From: Thereva unica
Taxonomy: Eukaryota > Arthropoda > Insecta > Diptera > Therevidae
Assembly (NCBI GenBank): GCA_949987705.1
Contig: OX465286.1
Coordinates: 6,425,445 to 6,489,444 of the forward strand
Direction of reading: 5' to 3'
DNA: 64,000 bases
The notes below the pieces were generated by a model, which was not told where the DNA came from, did no database searches, and saw only the letters and a list, made by a program, of their open reading frames with translations. This document shows positions 24,161 through 36,594 of this stretch, one piece after another. Within the stretch, counting starts at the first letter, position 1, and every line of letters begins with the position of its first letter. The position numbers and the translations under genes were made by a program.

Positions 24161-25368
24161 TAATGGGCGTCCTGCAGCCCCCCTTGGGGAAATCACAAAA
24201 GAGGGGATAACTCCCGAACCCCTTGGAATTTCTGGACCAAATAAAGTGCGCTGAACTCGGGGGAGCGAGCCCTTTCCAACGATACCCCATTCATTAAGAT
24301 CCCAGCACTTTCGTGAAATCGACCAAAAATATCCAAAGGGGTACCCCTTTGAAAATTTTCCGGTTTTGGGAAAATTCTGGAGTGGCCCTTTTTTGGATGG
24401 GAAATTGTTAAGGACCTCCCTGGGAGGCTGTGAATTCAATTCCAACCCGGGCTGACCAGTATTTCCCGAGAAAATGGGCGTTCTGCAGCCCCCCTTGGGG
24501 AAATCACAAAAGAGGGGATAACTCCCGAACCCCTTGGAATTTCTGGACCAAATAAAGTGCGCTGAACTCGGGGGAGCGAGCCCTTTCCAACGATACCCCA
24601 TTGATTAAGATCCCAGCACTTTCGTGAAATCGACCAAAAATATCCAAAGGGGTACCCCTTTGAAAATTTTCCGGTTTTGGGAAAATTCTGGAGTGGCCCT
24701 TTTTTGGATGGGAAATTGTTAGGGACCTCCCAGGGAGGCTGTGAATTCAATTCCAACCCGGGCTGACCAGTATTTCCCGAGATAATGGGCGTCCTGCAGC
24801 CCCCCTTGGGGAAATCACAAAAGAGGGGATAACTCCCGAACCCCTTGGAATTTCTGGACCAAATAAAGTGCGCTGAACTCGGGGGAGCGAGCCCTTTCCA
24901 ACGATACCCCATTCATTAAGATCCCAGCACTTTCGTGAAATCGACCAAAAATATCCAAAGGGGTACCCCTTTGAAAATTTTCCGGTTTTGGGAAAATTCT
25001 GGAGTGGCCCTTTTTTGGATGGGAAATTGTTAGGGACCTCCCAGGGAGGCTGTGAATTCAATTCCACCCCGGGCTGACCAGTATTTCCCGAGATAATGGG
25101 CGTCCTGCAGCCCCCCTTGGGGAAATCACAAAAGAGGGGATAACTCCCGAACCCCTTGGAATTTCTGGACCAAATAAAGTGCGCTGAACTCGGGGGAGCG
25201 AGCCCTTTCCAACGATACCCCACTCATTAAGATCCCAGCACTTTCGTGAAATCGACCAAAAATATCCAAAGGGGTACCCCTTTGAAAATTTTCCGGTTTT
25301 GGGAAAATTCTGGAGTGGCCCTTTTTTGGATGGGAAATTGTTAGGGACCTCCCAGGGAGGCTGTGAAT

Positions 25369-26060
25369 TCAATCCCACCCCGGGCTGACCAGTATTTCCC
25401 GAGATAATGGGCGTTCTGCAGCCCCCCTTGGGGAAATCACAAAAGAGGGGATAACTCCCGAACCCCTTGGAATTTCTGGACCAAATAAAGTGCGCTGAAC
25501 TCGGGGAAGCGAGCCCTTTGCAACGATACCCCATTCATTAAGATCCCAGCACTTTCGTGAAATCGACCAAAAATATCCAAAGGGGTACCCCTTTGAAAAT
25601 TTTCCGGTTTTGGGAAAATTCTGGAGTGGCCCTTTTTTGGATGGGAAATTGTTAGGGACCTCCCAGGGAGGCTGTGAATTCAATTCCACCCCGGGCTGAC
25701 CAGTATTTCCCGAGATAATGGGCGTCCTGCAGCCCCCCTTGGGGAAATCACAAAAGAGGGGATAACTCCCGAACCCCTTGGAATTTTTGGACCAAATAAA
25801 GTGCGCTGAACTCGGGGAAGCGAGCCCTTTCCAACGATACCCCATTCATTAAGATCCCAGCACTTTCGTGAAATCGACCAAAAATATCCAAAGGGGTACC
25901 CCTTTGAAAATTTTCCGGTTTTGGGAAAATTCTGGAGTGGCCCTTTTTTGGATGGGAAATTGTTAGGGACCTCCCAGGGAGGCTGTGAATTCAATTCCAA
26001 CCCGGGCTGACCAGTATTTCCCGAGAAAATGGGCGTTCTGCAGCCCCCTTAGGGAAATCA
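25369..26060. repeat. Three-copy module, copy 3
   Basis: TTTGCAACG lies at about 25,518 and CTTAGGGAAATC at about 26,049. The offset is 5,598 bp (18 monomers) from copy 2 and 9,644 bp (31 monomers + 3) from copy 1. A C6 to C5 loss at about 26,045 is private to this copy. Confidence 0.85.
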
Positions 26061-26509
26061 CAAAAGAGGGGATAACTCCCGAACCCCTTGGAATTTCTGG
26101 ACCAAATAAAGTGCGCTGAACTCGGGGGAGCGAGCCCTTTCCAACGATACCCCATTCATTAAGATCCCAGCACTTTCGTGAAATCGACCAAAAATAACCC
26201 AAGGGGTACCCCTTTGAAAATTTTCCGGTTTTGGGAAAATTCTGGAGTGGCCCTTTTTTGGATGGGAAATTGTTAGGGACCTCCCAGGGAGGCTGTGAAT
26301 TCAATTCCAACCCGGGCTGACCAGTATTTCCCGAGAAAATGGGCGTTCTGCAGCCCCCCTTGGGGAAATCACAAAAGAGGGGATAAGTCCCGAACCCCTT
26401 GGAATTTCTGGACCAAATAAAGTGCGCTGAACTCGGGGGAGCGAGCCCTTTCCAACGATACCCCATTCATTAAGATCCCAGCACTTTCGTGAAATCGACC
26501 AAAAATATC

Positions 26510-26531
26510 CAAAGGGGTACCTACCCCTTTG
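26510..26531. repeat. Expanded palindrome with 4-bp insertion, copy 2
   Basis: Same TACC duplication at the palindrome centre as at 16,866, in the same neighbour context, so it was carried by block duplication rather than arising twice. Confidence 0.96.
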
Positions 26532-29450
26532 AAAATTTTCCGGTTTTGGGAAAATTCTGGAGTGGCCCTTTTTTGGATGGGAAATTGTTAAGGACCTCCC
26601 TGGGAGGCTGTGAATTCAATTCCAACCCGGGCTGACCAGTATTTCCCGAGAAAATGGGCGTTCTGCAGCCCCCCTTGGGGAAATCACAAAAGAGGGGATA
26701 ACTCCCGAACCCCTTGGAATTTCTGGACCAAATAAAGTGCGCTGAACTCGGGGGAGCGAGCCCTTTCCAACGATACCCCATTCATTAAGATCCCAGCACT
26801 TTCGTGAAATCGACCAAAAATATCCAAAGGGGTACCCCTTTGAAAATTTTCCGGTTTTGGGAAAATTCTGGAGTGGCCCTTTTTTGGATGGGAAATTGTT
26901 AGGGACCTCCCAGGGAGGCTGTGAATTCAATTCCACCCCGGGCTGACCAGTATTTCCCGAGATAATGGGCGTCCTGAAGCCCCCCTTGGGGAAATCACAA
27001 AAGAGGGGATAACTCCCGAACCCCTTGGAATTTTTGGACCAAATAAAGTGCGCTGAACTCGGGGGAGCGAGCCCTTTCCAACGATACCCCATTGATTAAG
27101 ATCCCAGCACTTTCGTGAAATCGACCAAAAATATCCAAAGGGGTACCCCTTTGAAAATTTTCCCGTTTTGGGAAAATTCTGGAGTGGCCCTTTTTTGGAT
27201 GGGAAATTGTTAGGGATCTCCCAGGGAGGCTGTGAATTCAATTCCACCCCGGGCTGACCAGTATTTCCCGAGATAATGGGCGTCCTGCAGCCCCCCTTGG
27301 GGAAATCACAAAAGAGGGGATAACTCCCGAACCCCTTGGAATTTCTGGACCAAATAAAGTGCGCTGAACTCGGGGGAGCGAGCCCTTTCCAACGATACCC
27401 CATTGATTAAGATCCCAGCACTTTCGTGAAATCGACCAAAAATATCCAAAGGGGTACCCCTTTGAAAATTTTCCCGTTTTGGGAAAATTCTGGAGTGGCC
27501 CTTTTTTGGATGGGAAATTGTTAGGGACCTCCCAGGGAGGCTGTGAATTCAATTCCACCCCGGGCTGACCAGTATTTCCCGAGATAATGGGCGTCCTGAA
27601 GCCCCCCTTGGGGAAATCACAAAAGAGGGGATAACTCCCGAACCCCTTGGAATTTCTGGACCAAATCAAGTGCGCTGAACTCGGGGGAGCGAGCCCTTTC
27701 CAACGATACCCAATTCATTAAGATCCCAGCACTTTCGTGAAATCGACCAAAAATATCCAAAGGGGTACCCCTTTGAAAATTTTCCGGTTTTGGGAAAATT
27801 CTGGAGTGGCCCTTTTTTGGATGGGAAATTGTTAAGGACCTCCCTGGGAGGCTGTGAATTCAATTCCACCCCGGGCTGACCAGTATTTCCCAAGATAATG
27901 GGCGTTCTGCAGCCCCCCTTGGGGAAATCACAAAAGAGGGGATAACTCCCGAACCCCTTGGAATTTCTGGACCAAATCAAGTGCGCTGAACTCGGGGGAG
28001 CGAGCCCTTTCCAACGATACCCCATTGATTAAGATCCCAGCACTTTCGTGAAATCGACCAAAAATATCCAAAGGGGTACCCCTTTGAAAATTTTCCGGTT
28101 TTGGGAAAATTCTGGAGTGGCCCTTTTTTGGATGGGAAATTGTTAGGGACCTCCCAGGGAGGCTGTGAATTCAATTCCACCCCGGGCTGACCAGTATTTC
28201 CCGAGATAATGGGCGTCCTGAAGCCCCCCTTGGGGAAATCACAAAAGAGGGGATAACTCCCGAACCCCTTGGAATTTTTGGACCAAATAAAGTGCGCTGA
28301 ACGCGGGGGAGCGAGCCCTTTCCAACGATACCCCATTGATTAAGATCCCAGCACTTTCGTGAAATCGACCAAAAATATCCAAAGGGGTACCCCTTTGAAA
28401 ATTTTCCCGTTTTGGGAAAATTCTGGAGTGGCCCTTTTTTGGATGGGAAATTGTTAGGGACCTCCCAGGGAGGCTGTGAATTCAATTCCACCCCGGGCTG
28501 ACCAGTATTTCCCGAGATAATGGGCGTCCTGCAGCCCCCCTTGGGGAAATCACAAAAGAGGGGATAACTCCCGAACCCCTTGGAATTTCTGGACCAAATC
28601 AAGTGCGCTGAACTCGGGGGAGCGAGCCCTTTCCAACGATACCCCATTGATTAAGATCCCAGCACTTTCGTGAAATCGACCAAAAATATCCAAAGGGGTA
28701 CCCCTTTGAAAATTTTCCGGTTTTGGGAAAATTCTGGAGTGGCCCTTTTTTGGATGGGAAATTGTTAGGGACCTCCCAGGGAGGCTGTGAATTCAATTCC
28801 ACCCCGGGCTGACCAGTATTTCCCGAGATAATGGGCGTCCTGAAGCCCCCCTTGGGGAAATCACAAAAGAGGGGATAACTCCCGAACCCCTTGGAATTTC
28901 TGGACCAAATAAAGTGCGCTGAACTCGGGGGAGCGAGCCCTTTCCAACGATACCCCATTCATTAAGATCCCAGCACTTTCGTGAAATCGACCAAAAATAT
29001 CCAAAGGGGTACCCCTTTGAAAATTTTCCGGTTTTGGGAAAATTCTGGAGTGGCCCTTTTTTGGATGGGAAATTGTTAGCGACCTCCCAGGGAGGCTGTG
29101 AATTCAATTCCACCCCGGGCTGACCAGTATTTCCCGAGATAATGGGCGTTCTGCAGCCCCCCTTGGGGAAATCACAAAAGAGGGGATAACTCCCGAACCC
29201 CTTGGAATTTTTGGACCAAATAAAGTGCGCTGAACTCGTGGGAGCGAGCCCTTTCCAACGATACCCCATTCATTAAGATCCCAGCACTTTCGTGAAATCG
29301 ACCAAAAATATCCAAAGGGGTACCCCTTTGAAAATTTTCCGGTTTTGGGAAAATTCTGGAGTGGCCCTTTTTTGGATGGGAAATTGTTAGGGACCTCCCA
29401 GGGAGGCTGTGAATTCAATTCCACCCCGGGCTGACCAGTATTTCCCGAGA
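26530..29450. repeat. 5,290-bp-offset duplication, right copy
   Basis: Counterpart of 21,240-24,160, with TTAGCGACC at about 29,078 and ACTCGTGGGAGC at 29,234. Similarity stops near 29,460, where this copy reads CCTGAAGCC and the left copy CCTGCAGCC. Its right part is itself copied again 4,355 bp further on, so this block is older than the 14-monomer duplication. Confidence 0.9.
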
Positions 29451-32239
29451 TAATGGGCGTCCTGAAGCCCCCCTTGGGGAAATCACAAAAGAGGGGATAA
29501 CTCCCGAACCCCTTGGAATTTCTGGACCAAATCAAGTGCGCTGAACTCGGGGGAGCGAGCCCTTTCCAACGATACCCCATTGATTAAGATCCCAGCACTT
29601 TCGTGAAATCGACCAAAAATATCCAAAGGGGTACCCCTTTGAAAATTTTCCGGTTTTGGGAAAATTCTGGAGTGGCCCTTTTTTGGATGGGAAATTGTTA
29701 GGGACCTCCCAGGGAGGCTGTGAATTCAATTCCACCCCGGGCTGACCAGTATTTCCCGAGATAATGGGCGTCCTGAAGCCCCCCTTGGGGAAATCACAAA
29801 AGAGGGGATAACTCCCGAACCCCTTGGAATTTCTGGACCAAATCAAGTGCGCTGAACTCGGGGGAGCGAGCCCTTTCCAACGATACCCCATTGATTAAGA
29901 TCCCAGCACTTTCGTGAAATCGACCAAAAATATCCAAAGGGGTACCCCTTTGAAAATTTTCCGGTTTTGGGAAAATTCTGGAGTGGCCCTTTTTTGGATG
30001 GGAAATTGTTAGGGACCTCCCAGGGAGGCTGTGAATTCAATTCCACCCCGGGCTGACCAGTATTTCCCGAGATAATGGGCGTCCTGAAGCCCCCCTTGGG
30101 GAAATCACAAAAGAGGGGATAACTCCCGAACCCCTTGGAATTTCTGGACCAAATAAAGTGCGCTGAACTCGGGGGAGCGAGCCCTTTCCAACGATACCCC
30201 ATTCATTAAGATCCCAGCACTTTCGTGAAATCGACCAAAAATATCCAAAGGGGTACCCCTTTGAAAATTTTCCGGTTTTGGGAAAATTCTGGAGTGGCCC
30301 TTTTTTGGATGGGAAATTGTTAGGGACCTCTCAGGGAGGCTGTGAATTCAATTCCACCCCGGGCTGACCAGTATTTCCCGAGATAATGGGCGTCCTGCAG
30401 CCCCCCTTGTGGGAAATCACAAAAGAGGGGATAACTCCCGAACCCCTTGGAATTTTTGGACCAAATAAAGTGCGCTGAACTCGGGGGAGCGAGCCCTTTC
30501 CAACGATACCCCATTCATTAAGATCCCAGCACTTTCGTGAAATCGACCAAAAATATCCAAAGGGGTACCCCTTTGAAAATTTTCCGGTTTTGGGAAAATT
30601 CTGGAGTGGCCCTTTTTTGGATGGGAAATTGTTAGGGACCTCCCAGGGAGGCTGTGAATTCAATCCCACCCCGGGCTGACCAGTATTTCCCGAGATAATG
30701 GGCGTTCTGCAGCCCCCCTTGGGGAAATCACAAAAGAGGGGATAACTCCCGAACCCCTTGGAATTTTTGGACCAAATAAAGTGCGCTGAACTCGGGGGAG
30801 CGAGCCCTTTCCAACGATACCCCATTCATTAAGATCCCAGCACTTTCGTGAAATCGACCAAAAATATCCAAAGGGGTACCCCTTTGAAAATTTTCCGGTT
30901 TTGGGAAAATTCTGGAGTGGCCCTTTTTTGGATGGGAAATTGTTAGGGACCTCCCAGGGAGGCTGTGAATTCAATCCCACCCCGGGCTGACCAGTATTTC
31001 CCGAGATAATGGGCGTCCTGCAGCCCCCCTTGGGGAAATCACAAAAGAAGGGATAACTCCCGAACCCCTTGGAATTTTTGGACCAAATAAAGTGCGCTGA
31101 ACTCGGGGGAGCGAGCCCTTTCCAACGATACCCCATTCATTAAGATCCCAGCACTTTCGTGAAATCGACCAAAAATATCCAAAGGGGTACCCCTTTGAAA
31201 ATTTTCCGGTTTTGGGAAAATTCTGGAGTGGCCCTTTTTTGGATGGGAAATTGTTAGGGACCTCCCAGGGAGGCTGTGAATTCAATCCCACCCCGGGCTG
31301 ACCAGTATTTCCCGAGATAATGGGCGTCCTGCAGCCCCCCTTGGGGAAATCACAAAAGAGGGGATAACTCCCGAACCCCTTGGAATTTTTGGACCAAATA
31401 AAGTGCGCTGAACTCGGGGGAGCGAGCCCTTTCCAACGATACCCCATTCATTAAGATCCCAGCACTTTCGTGAAATCGACCAAAAATATCCAAAGGGGTA
31501 CCCCTTTGAAAATTTTCCGGTTTTGGGAAAATTCTGGAGTGGCCCTTTTTTGGATGGGAAATTGTTAGGGACCTCCCAGGGAGGCTGTGAATTCAATCCC
31601 ACCCCGGGCTGACCAGTATTTCCCGAGAAAATGGGCGTCCTGCAGCCCCCCTTGGGGAAATCACAAAAGAGAGGATAACTCCCGAACCCCTTGGAATTTC
31701 TGGACCAAATCAAGTGCGCTGAACTCGGGGGAGCGAGCCCTTTCCAACGATACCCCATTCATTAAGATCCCAGCACTTTCGTGAAATCGACCAAAAACAT
31801 CCAAAGGGGTACCCCTTTGAAAATTTTCCGGTTTTGGGAAAATTCTGGAGTGGCCCTTTTTTGGATGGGAAATTGTTAGGGACCTCCCAGGGAGGCTGTG
31901 AATTCAATCCCACCCCGGGCTGACCAGTATTTCCCGAGATAATGGGCGTTCTGCAGCCCCCCTTGGGGAAATCACAAAAGAGGGGATAACTCCCGAACCC
32001 CTTGGAATTTTTGGACCAAATAAAGTGCGCTGAACTCGGGGGAGCGAGCCCTTTCCAACGATACCCCATTCATTAAGATCCCAGCACTTTCGTGAAATCG
32101 ACCAAAAACATCCAAAGGGGTACCCCTTTGAAAATTTTCCGGTTTTGGGAAAATTCTGGAGTGGCCCTTTTTTGGATGGGAAATTGTTAGGGACCTCCCA
32201 GGGAGGCTGTGAATTCAATCCCACCCCGGGCTGACCAGT
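27885..32239. repeat. 14-monomer higher-order repeat (4,355 bp), copy 1
   Basis: The unit is 14 x 311 + 1 bp; the extra base is a T in CCTTGTGGGAAATC at about 30,406-30,414. Rare markers in it, AACGCGGGG (28,302), TTAGCGACC (29,078), ACTCGTGGG (29,234), AGAAGGGATAAC (31,046), AGAGAGGATAAC (31,669) and AAAAACATCC (31,795), all recur at exactly +4,355. I saw no difference between the copies at any marker I compared. The left breakpoint lies between about 27,851 and 28,300, because the AAGGACCTCCCTGGG at 27,835 is not repeated. Confidence 0.93.
30404..30416. repeat. Single T insertion in CCTTGTGGGAAATC, copy 1
   Basis: Normal copies read CCTTGGGGAAATC. This inserted T occurs only here and 4,355 bp on, so it is the length marker that makes the 14-monomer unit one base longer than 14 x 311. 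Confidence 0.95.
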
Positions 32240-35200
32240 ATTTCCCAAGATAATGGGCGTTCTGCAGCCCCCCTTGGGGAAATCACAAAAGAGGGGATAA
32301 CTCCCGAACCCCTTGGAATTTCTGGACCAAATCAAGTGCGCTGAACTCGGGGGAGCGAGCCCTTTCCAACGATACCCCATTGATTAAGATCCCAGCACTT
32401 TCGTGAAATCGACCAAAAATATCCAAAGGGGTACCCCTTTGAAAATTTTCCGGTTTTGGGAAAATTCTGGAGTGGCCCTTTTTTGGATGGGAAATTGTTA
32501 GGGACCTCCCAGGGAGGCTGTGAATTCAATTCCACCCCGGGCTGACCAGTATTTCCCGAGATAATGGGCGTCCTGAAGCCCCCCTTGGGGAAATCACAAA
32601 AGAGGGGATAACTCCCGAACCCCTTGGAATTTTTGGACCAAATAAAGTGCGCTGAACGCGGGGGAGCGAGCCCTTTCCAACGATACCCCATTGATTAAGA
32701 TCCCAGCACTTTCGTGAAATCGACCAAAAATATCCAAAGGGGTACCCCTTTGAAAATTTTCCCGTTTTGGGAAAATTCTGGAGTGGCCCTTTTTTGGATG
32801 GGAAATTGTTAGGGACCTCCCAGGGAGGCTGTGAATTCAATTCCACCCCGGGCTGACCAGTATTTCCCGAGATAATGGGCGTCCTGCAGCCCCCCTTGGG
32901 GAAATCACAAAAGAGGGGATAACTCCCGAACCCCTTGGAATTTCTGGACCAAATCAAGTGCGCTGAACTCGGGGGAGCGAGCCCTTTCCAACGATACCCC
33001 ATTGATTAAGATCCCAGCACTTTCGTGAAATCGACCAAAAATATCCAAAGGGGTACCCCTTTGAAAATTTTCCGGTTTTGGGAAAATTCTGGAGTGGCCC
33101 TTTTTTGGATGGGAAATTGTTAGGGACCTCCCAGGGAGGCTGTGAATTCAATTCCACCCCGGGCTGACCAGTATTTCCCGAGATAATGGGCGTCCTGAAG
33201 CCCCCCTTGGGGAAATCACAAAAGAGGGGATAACTCCCGAACCCCTTGGAATTTCTGGACCAAATAAAGTGCGCTGAACTCGGGGGAGCGAGCCCTTTCC
33301 AACGATACCCCATTCATTAAGATCCCAGCACTTTCGTGAAATCGACCAAAAATATCCAAAGGGGTACCCCTTTGAAAATTTTCCGGTTTTGGGAAAATTC
33401 TGGAGTGGCCCTTTTTTGGATGGGAAATTGTTAGCGACCTCCCAGGGAGGCTGTGAATTCAATTCCACCCCGGGCTGACCAGTATTTCCCGAGATAATGG
33501 GCGTTCTGCAGCCCCCCTTGGGGAAATCACAAAAGAGGGGATAACTCCCGAACCCCTTGGAATTTTTGGACCAAATAAAGTGCGCTGAACTCGTGGGAGC
33601 GAGCCCTTTCCAACGATACCCCATTCATTAAGATCCCAGCACTTTCGTGAAATCGACCAAAAATATCCAAAGGGGTACCCCTTTGAAAATTTTCCGGTTT
33701 TGGGAAAATTCTGGAGTGGCCCTTTTTTGGATGGGAAATTGTTAGGGACCTCCCAGGGAGGCTGTGAATTCAATTCCACCCCGGGCTGACCAGTATTTCC
33801 CGAGATAATGGGCGTCCTGAAGCCCCCCTTGGGGAAATCACAAAAGAGGGGATAACTCCCGAACCCCTTGGAATTTCTGGACCAAATCAAGTGCGCTGAA
33901 CTCGGGGGAGCGAGCCCTTTCCAACGATACCCCATTGATTAAGATCCCAGCACTTTCGTGAAATCGACCAAAAATATCCAAAGGGGTACCCCTTTGAAAA
34001 TTTTCCGGTTTTGGGAAAATTCTGGAGTGGCCCTTTTTTGGATGGGAAATTGTTAGGGACCTCCCAGGGAGGCTGTGAATTCAATTCCACCCCGGGCTGA
34101 CCAGTATTTCCCGAGATAATGGGCGTCCTGAAGCCCCCCTTGGGGAAATCACAAAAGAGGGGATAACTCCCGAACCCCTTGGAATTTCTGGACCAAATCA
34201 AGTGCGCTGAACTCGGGGGAGCGAGCCCTTTCCAACGATACCCCATTGATTAAGATCCCAGCACTTTCGTGAAATCGACCAAAAATATCCAAAGGGGTAC
34301 CCCTTTGAAAATTTTCCGGTTTTGGGAAAATTCTGGAGTGGCCCTTTTTTGGATGGGAAATTGTTAGGGACCTCCCAGGGAGGCTGTGAATTCAATTCCA
34401 CCCCGGGCTGACCAGTATTTCCCGAGATAATGGGCGTCCTGAAGCCCCCCTTGGGGAAATCACAAAAGAGGGGATAACTCCCGAACCCCTTGGAATTTCT
34501 GGACCAAATAAAGTGCGCTGAACTCGGGGGAGCGAGCCCTTTCCAACGATACCCCATTCATTAAGATCCCAGCACTTTCGTGAAATCGACCAAAAATATC
34601 CAAAGGGGTACCCCTTTGAAAATTTTCCGGTTTTGGGAAAATTCTGGAGTGGCCCTTTTTTGGATGGGAAATTGTTAGGGACCTCTCAGGGAGGCTGTGA
34701 ATTCAATTCCACCCCGGGCTGACCAGTATTTCCCGAGATAATGGGCGTCCTGCAGCCCCCCTTGTGGGAAATCACAAAAGAGGGGATAACTCCCGAACCC
34801 CTTGGAATTTTTGGACCAAATAAAGTGCGCTGAACTCGGGGGAGCGAGCCCTTTCCAACGATACCCCATTCATTAAGATCCCAGCACTTTCGTGAAATCG
34901 ACCAAAAATATCCAAAGGGGTACCCCTTTGAAAATTTTCCGGTTTTGGGAAAATTCTGGAGTGGCCCTTTTTTGGATGGGAAATTGTTAGGGACCTCCCA
35001 GGGAGGCTGTGAATTCAATCCCACCCCGGGCTGACCAGTATTTCCCGAGATAATGGGCGTTCTGCAGCCCCCCTTGGGGAAATCACAAAAGAGGGGATAA
35101 CTCCCGAACCCCTTGGAATTTTTGGACCAAATAAAGTGCGCTGAACTCGGGGGAGCGAGCCCTTTCCAACGATACCCCATTCATTAAGATCCCAGCACTT

Positions 35201-36594
35201 TCGTGAAATCGACCAAAAATATCCAAAGGGGTACCCCTTTGAAAATTTTCCGGTTTTGGGAAAATTCTGGAGTGGCCCTTTTTTGGATGGGAAATTGTTA
35301 GGGACCTCCCAGGGAGGCTGTGAATTCAATCCCACCCCGGGCTGACCAGTATTTCCCGAGATAATGGGCGTCCTGCAGCCCCCCTTGGGGAAATCACAAA
35401 AGAAGGGATAACTCCCGAACCCCTTGGAATTTTTGGACCAAATAAAGTGCGCTGAACTCGGGGGAGCGAGCCCTTTCCAACGATACCCCATTCATTAAGA
35501 TCCCAGCACTTTCGTGAAATCGACCAAAAATATCCAAAGGGGTACCCCTTTGAAAATTTTCCGGTTTTGGGAAAATTCTGGAGTGGCCCTTTTTTGGATG
35601 GGAAATTGTTAGGGACCTCCCAGGGAGGCTGTGAATTCAATCCCACCCCGGGCTGACCAGTATTTCCCGAGATAATGGGCGTCCTGCAGCCCCCCTTGGG
35701 GAAATCACAAAAGAGGGGATAACTCCCGAACCCCTTGGAATTTTTGGACCAAATAAAGTGCGCTGAACTCGGGGGAGCGAGCCCTTTCCAACGATACCCC
35801 ATTCATTAAGATCCCAGCACTTTCGTGAAATCGACCAAAAATATCCAAAGGGGTACCCCTTTGAAAATTTTCCGGTTTTGGGAAAATTCTGGAGTGGCCC
35901 TTTTTTGGATGGGAAATTGTTAGGGACCTCCCAGGGAGGCTGTGAATTCAATCCCACCCCGGGCTGACCAGTATTTCCCGAGAAAATGGGCGTCCTGCAG
36001 CCCCCCTTGGGGAAATCACAAAAGAGAGGATAACTCCCGAACCCCTTGGAATTTCTGGACCAAATCAAGTGCGCTGAACTCGGGGGAGCGAGCCCTTTCC
36101 AACGATACCCCATTCATTAAGATCCCAGCACTTTCGTGAAATCGACCAAAAACATCCAAAGGGGTACCCCTTTGAAAATTTTCCGGTTTTGGGAAAATTC
36201 TGGAGTGGCCCTTTTTTGGATGGGAAATTGTTAGGGACCTCCCAGGGAGGCTGTGAATTCAATCCCACCCCGGGCTGACCAGTATTTCCCGAGATAATGG
36301 GCGTTCTGCAGCCCCCCTTGGGGAAATCACAAAAGAGGGGATAACTCCCGAACCCCTTGGAATTTTTGGACCAAATAAAGTGCGCTGAACTCGGGGGAGC
36401 GAGCCCTTTCCAACGATACCCCATTCATTAAGATCCCAGCACTTTCGTGAAATCGACCAAAAACATCCAAAGGGGTACCCCTTTGAAAATTTTCCGGTTT
36501 TGGGAAAATTCTGGAGTGGCCCTTTTTTGGATGGGAAATTGTTAGGGACCTCCCAGGGAGGCTGTGAATTCAATCCCACCCCGGGCTGACCAGT
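32240..36594. repeat. 14-monomer higher-order repeat (4,355 bp), copy 2
   Basis: Directly follows copy 1. Markers sit at 32,657, 33,433, 33,589, 34,761, 35,401, 36,024 and 36,150. Identity ends by about 36,600, where this copy reads CCCGAGAAAATGGGCGTCC while copy 1 reads CCCAAGATAATGGGCGTTC at 32,245. The lack of visible divergence indicates the youngest large rearrangement in the window, or an assembly duplication. Confidence 0.93.
34759..34771. repeat. Single T insertion in CCTTGTGGGAAATC, copy 2
   Basis: The duplicate of the insertion at 30,404-30,416, at exactly +4,355 bp, inside the second 14-monomer unit. Confidence 0.95.

Larger units (their letters stand above)
25369..27094. repeat. 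9,644-bp-offset duplication, right copy
   Basis: Matches 15,725-17,450: TAACCCAAGG at 26,195, insertion at 26,510-26,531, AAGGACCTCCCTGGG at about 26,591 and CCTGAAGCC at about 26,974. Private differences include GGATAAGTCCC at about 26,383. Confidence 0.9.
15261..27850. repeat. Region 3: B-variant monomers in shuffled multi-monomer blocks
   Basis: About 40 monomers, mostly B at the CGAG site, are split into sub-variants: CCAACCCGGG for CCACCCCGGG, GTTAAGGACCTCCCTGGGAGG (nine copies from 16.95 to 27.85 kb), CATTGATTAAG (from 21.80 kb), CCTGAAGCC (from 17.33 kb) and GGGAAGCGAGCCCTTTGCAACG (about 15.86, 18.35, 19.91 and 25.50 kb). The sub-variants recur in fixed orders, which shows that blocks of several monomers were duplicated as units. 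Confidence 0.88.

Noticed and set aside
31587..31784. Forward-strand 65-codon frames, repeated at 35,942, 36,564 and 36,875
   Set aside because: They occur only where AGAGAGGATAAC and GAGAAAATGG variants happen to remove stops; they are copies of one satellite monomer type.
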